Source of the DNA: Candidatus Omnitrophota bacterium | GTDB taxonomy: Bacteria > Omnitrophota > Gorgyraeia > Velamenicoccales > JABMQK01 | Assembly (NCBI GenBank): GCA_028712915.1 | Contig: JAQTPJ010000006.1 | Coordinates: 1-15,154 of the forward strand | Reading direction: 5' to 3' | DNA: 15,154 nt | Part shown: one piece after another, positions 12,657 through 15,154 of the stretch | Layout of the letters: every line of letters begins with the position of its first letter | Numbering within the stretch: position 1 is the first letter of the stretch | Made by a program: the position numbers and the translations under genes | The notes under the pieces: model-generated | What the model was told of the DNA's origin: nothing | Databases searched by the model: none | The model's input: the letters and a program-made list of their open reading frames with translations, nothing else

Positions 12657-14286
12657 AAAACTTATTTCCTCGTTAGTAAACTCTTTCCTTTCTGACTTAA
12701 ATATCAGTGAGTTCCCCGAAGTTGTAATCGAGATTCCCAAAGAGAGGATAAACGGAGACCTTTCTACTAACGCGGCCTTCCGTCTAGCCTCATCCTTAAA
12801 AAAGAGCCCCAAAGATATAGCCGAACAACTGGTTTCATTCTGCAAGGGCAAACTCCCGGAATTCAAATTAGATTCGATTATCGAAGACATAAAGGTGGCG
12901 CAGGGCGGTTTTGTGAATTTCTACCTGAAGGATTCTTTTTTCCATAATATGCTCGCCGGTATCATAAAAGAAAAGGATGCCTTTGCAGGGATGGATGCAG
13001 GCAAAGGCAGGAAAGTTCTTCTGGAATTTGTAAGCGCCAATCCTACAGGGCCTCTTTCTATCGCGCACGCAAGGCAGGCCGCGGTGGGCGATTCTTTGTT
13101 TAATGTTTTGAAGGCGCTGGGATTTGATGTGGTGCGTGAATATTATAACAATGACGAAGGAAACCAGATAAATATTTTAGGCAAGTCAGTCGAGCTGCGC
13201 TATCGCCAGCTAAAAGGCGAAGACGTGGAATTTCCCGAAGATTGTTACCAGGGGGATTATATTGTTTCTTTGGCTCGAGAGATATTGGATAAAAAGGCAA
13301 AGATAGACAACAGCAGTTATTTCTGCGATTTTGCCCTGGATAAAATTACCAATATTATTAAGGATGAATTGAAAGAATTCGGAGTGGAATTCGATATCTG
13401 GTACAGCCAGAAAAAACTACAAGCTTCGGATAAGATTGATAAATCGCTGGCGTTTTTGAGAAAGAAAGATTTTATCTACGATAGCGAGGGGGCGTCCTGG
13501 TTTAAATCAACTGCTTTCGGCGATGACAAGGATAGGGTAGTTATTAAATCGGATAAAAGTTATACATACCTTGCCCCGGACATAGCCTATCATAAGGATA
13601 AATTCGAAAGAGGTTTTCAGTGGCTGATAAATATATGGGGGCCGGATCATCACGGTTATGTCCCGCGCATAAAAGCTGTTATCCAGGCACTAGGCCATGA
13701 TAAAGAGGCGTTATCCGTGATTATCGTGCAGCTGGCTACTATTTATAGGCAAGGCAAATCTGTTTCTATGTCTACCCGCAGAGGCCAATACATTACCTTA
13801 AGAGAAGTATTAGATGAAGTGGGCAGGGACGCTACGCGGTTTTTTCTCTTGATGCGGCGCACAGACAGCCATCTTGATTTTGACCTGGAATTAGCCAAGA
13901 AGCAATCTCCGGAAAACCCGGTATATTATATTCAATACGCGCATGCGCGTATATGCAGTATTTTAGAAAAGGCCGAAGAGCTTAAGCCCAACCTTAAAAA
14001 GGCGGATTTAAGTTTATTAAAACAGGATGAAGAAAAAGAATTATTGAGGCTTATTTTTCAGGCTCCTTATACATTAGAAGTATGCTTGAGGCAGCTTGAT
14101 CCCTACCAGCTCACAGCGTACCTGCAGGGTTTGGCCACGGGTTTTCACCGTTTCTACGATAAGCACAAGGTATTGGGCGGCGATGAGAACCTGGCGTTGG
14201 CTCGCATCGCTTTAATCAGCTGCTTAAAAATTGTGTTTGCAGGCGGCCTTAGCCTGTTGGGCATTTCTCGTCCCGAGAAGATGTAG
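12625..14286 (+). CDS. argS: Arginyl-tRNA synthetase
   Basis: This class I synthetase attaches arginine to tRNA-Arg. The 553 residues give the usual order: an N-terminal Add-1 domain (about 1-105) and a Rossmann catalytic core opening with EFVSANPTGPLSIAHAR (134-150). A KMSKS-like VSMSTRRG follows at 380-387, then a helical anticodon-binding domain ending in GLSLLGISRPEKM. The HIGH motif reads SIAH at 145-148, so the first His and the Gly of the usual HxGH are replaced; the flanking residues are normal. In this family the KMSKS loop is often poorly conserved. ATG 12625 lies inside the end of rsfS without a strong Shine-Dalgarno sequence, so translation is probably coupled; no other in-frame start lies near. 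recJ begins 9 nt after the stop. Confidence 0.97.
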   Translation: MQKEYAFPKIEKLISSLVNSFLSDLNISEFPEVVIEIPKERINGDLSTNAAFRLASSLKKSPKDIAEQLVSFCKGKLPEFKLDSIIEDIKVAQGGFVNFYLKDSFFHNMLAGIIKEKDAFAGMDAGKGRKVLLEFVSANPTGPLSIAHARQAAVGDSLFNVLKALGFDVVREYYNNDEGNQINILGKSVELRYRQLKGEDVEFPEDCYQGDYIVSLAREILDKKAKIDNSSYFCDFALDKITNIIKDELKEFGVEFDIWYSQKKLQASDKIDKSLAFLRKKDFIYDSEGASWFKSTAFGDDKDRVVIKSDKSYTYLAPDIAYHKDKFERGFQWLINIWGPDHHGYVPRIKAVIQALGHDKEALSVIIVQLATIYRQGKSVSMSTRRGQYITLREVLDEVGRDATRFFLLMRRTDSHLDFDLELAKKQSPENPVYYIQYAHARICSILEKAEELKPNLKKADLSLLKQDEEKELLRLIFQAPYTLEVCLRQLDPYQLTAYLQGLATGFHRFYDKHKVLGGDENLALARIALISCLKIVFAGGLSLLGISRPEKM

Positions 14287-14295
14287 ATAAATACT

Positions 14296-15154
14296 ATGAG
14301 AAAAAGATGGATAATAAAAGAGGCTGATGTCAATATCATCGATAGCCTTAGCAGCAGCTTAGGCATAGATAGGATTATCGCCCAGATTCTGGCTAACCGC
14401 GGTATAAAAACAAAAAGCCAGGCAGAACGTTTTCTCAATTGCACGCTACAGAACTTGCGTCCGCCGTCAGAGCTTAGGGATATGGATAAGGCAACGGAAA
14501 GGATAAATAAGGCCGTCTCCCGCAAGGAGAGGATTATGATTTTCTCTGACTACGATGTTGACGGTATCACTTCCTGCGCGATATTGGAAAAGGAACTAAA
14601 GGGCCGCGGCGCGCAAGTGTTGCACTACATACCGCACCGCGTTAAAGAAGGTTACGGCCTGACTATCAATGCCGTTAATATGGCGCATAAAGAGAAGGTA
14701 AAACTGTTTATTGCGCTTGATTGCGGAATCAAAAGTTTTAAAGAAGTAGAGCTGCTTAATAAACATAATATCGATATAATCATAGTCGACCACCACCAGC
14801 CGCAGGAAGGCGCCTTGCCTTCGGCTTACGCCATCATAAATCCTAAACGCAGCGATTGTTCTTATGAATTTAAAAACCTAGCTGCTGTAGGGCTTACCTA
14901 TAAATTAATCTGCTCCTTGCAAAAAAAGAATACGGATGATTATCTTGATTTAATCGCTTTAGGGACTATAGCCGATGTTGTCCCTTTAATAGACGAGAAC
15001 CGCATAATCGTAAAGAACGGTTTGTTAAAGATTAACAAGAGTTCTAATCTCGGCATACAGGCCTTAATTGAGGCTAGCGGCTTGAAAGACAAAGAGATAA
15101 ATCCAGGCAAGGTCAGTTTTATACTGGCGCCCCGCATAAACGCAAGCGGCAGGG
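14296..15154 (+). CDS. recJ: Single-stranded-DNA-specific exonuclease RecJ (3' end outside window)
   Basis: RecJ degrades single-stranded DNA 5' to 3' in recombination and mismatch or base excision repair. The first 286 residues are visible and the frame is open to the window end. The DHH phosphoesterase motifs are all present: SDYDVDGITS (84-93), LDCGI (141-145), VDHHQ (164-168), the ALGTIADVVPL segment (221-231) and LAPRINASGR (277-286), which begins the DHHA1 region. These supply the metal-binding aspartates and histidines, so the visible part looks functional. Full RecJ is about 550-600 residues, so roughly half the gene lies beyond the window. The ATG at 14296 is 9 nt after argS with no strong Shine-Dalgarno sequence, which suggests one transcript with argS. 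Confidence 0.95.
   Translation, partial: MRKRWIIKEADVNIIDSLSSSLGIDRIIAQILANRGIKTKSQAERFLNCTLQNLRPPSELRDMDKATERINKAVSRKERIMIFSDYDVDGITSCAILEKELKGRGAQVLHYIPHRVKEGYGLTINAVNMAHKEKVKLFIALDCGIKSFKEVELLNKHNIDIIIVDHHQPQEGALPSAYAIINPKRSDCSYEFKNLAAVGLTYKLICSLQKKNTDDYLDLIALGTIADVVPLIDENRIIVKNGLLKINKSSNLGIQALIEASGLKDKEINPGKVSFILAPRINASGR

Overview
The window reads as chromosomal DNA of an uncultivated, moderately AT-rich, Gram-negative-type bacterium. All genes run on the + strand, are tightly packed, and often overlap by 1-4 bases. The mix of genes (LeuT-type transporter, a DUF3568-like lipoprotein, a DUF5679 zinc ribbon, a multi-PAS GGDEF/HD-GYP sensor) resembles Candidatus Omnitrophota or a neighbouring PVC-type lineage. 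That placement is an inference from general familiarity, not from a database search. I see no phage, insertion sequence or CRISPR array.

Layout: (1) 1-1985, the 3' part of an rluB-type pseudouridine synthase gene, entering from outside the window and overlapping by ATGA an uncharacterised radical SAM gene. (2) 2021-6354, a candidate promoter with an unusually long spacer holding a palindrome, then a yggT-family membrane protein gene, a 1011-residue membrane PAS(x4)-GGDEF-HD-GYP c-di-GMP protein gene, and a translationally coupled D,D-carboxypeptidase gene. (3) 6413-8522, a near-consensus sigma70 promoter driving a LeuT-like sodium/amino acid symporter gene, a 34-residue single-TM protein gene (probable NSS small subunit), and a lipoprotein gene that overlaps it by ATGA. 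(4) 8546-11947, a strong promoter, tRNA-Phe, then trpB-trpA-M16 peptidase with the trpB start only 22 nt after the tRNA. (5) 11973-15154, a promoter, a 47-residue zinc-ribbon protein gene, a compound inverted repeat, rsfS, argS and the 5' part of recJ.

The main observations are these. rsfS has no usable ATG, GTG or TTG at the proper place and appears to start at an ATA codon behind a perfect Shine-Dalgarno sequence, which restores exactly the N-terminal length of Bacillus RsfS. A tiny membrane ORF follows the LeuT homologue. The yggT promoter layout recalls MerR-type promoters. tRNA-Phe and trpBA appear to share a promoter. ArgS has SIAH in place of the HIGH motif. No stretch over 300 bases lacks a gene. 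I did not find a clearly novel multi-gene system; the window is mostly housekeeping genes with some unusual expression signals.
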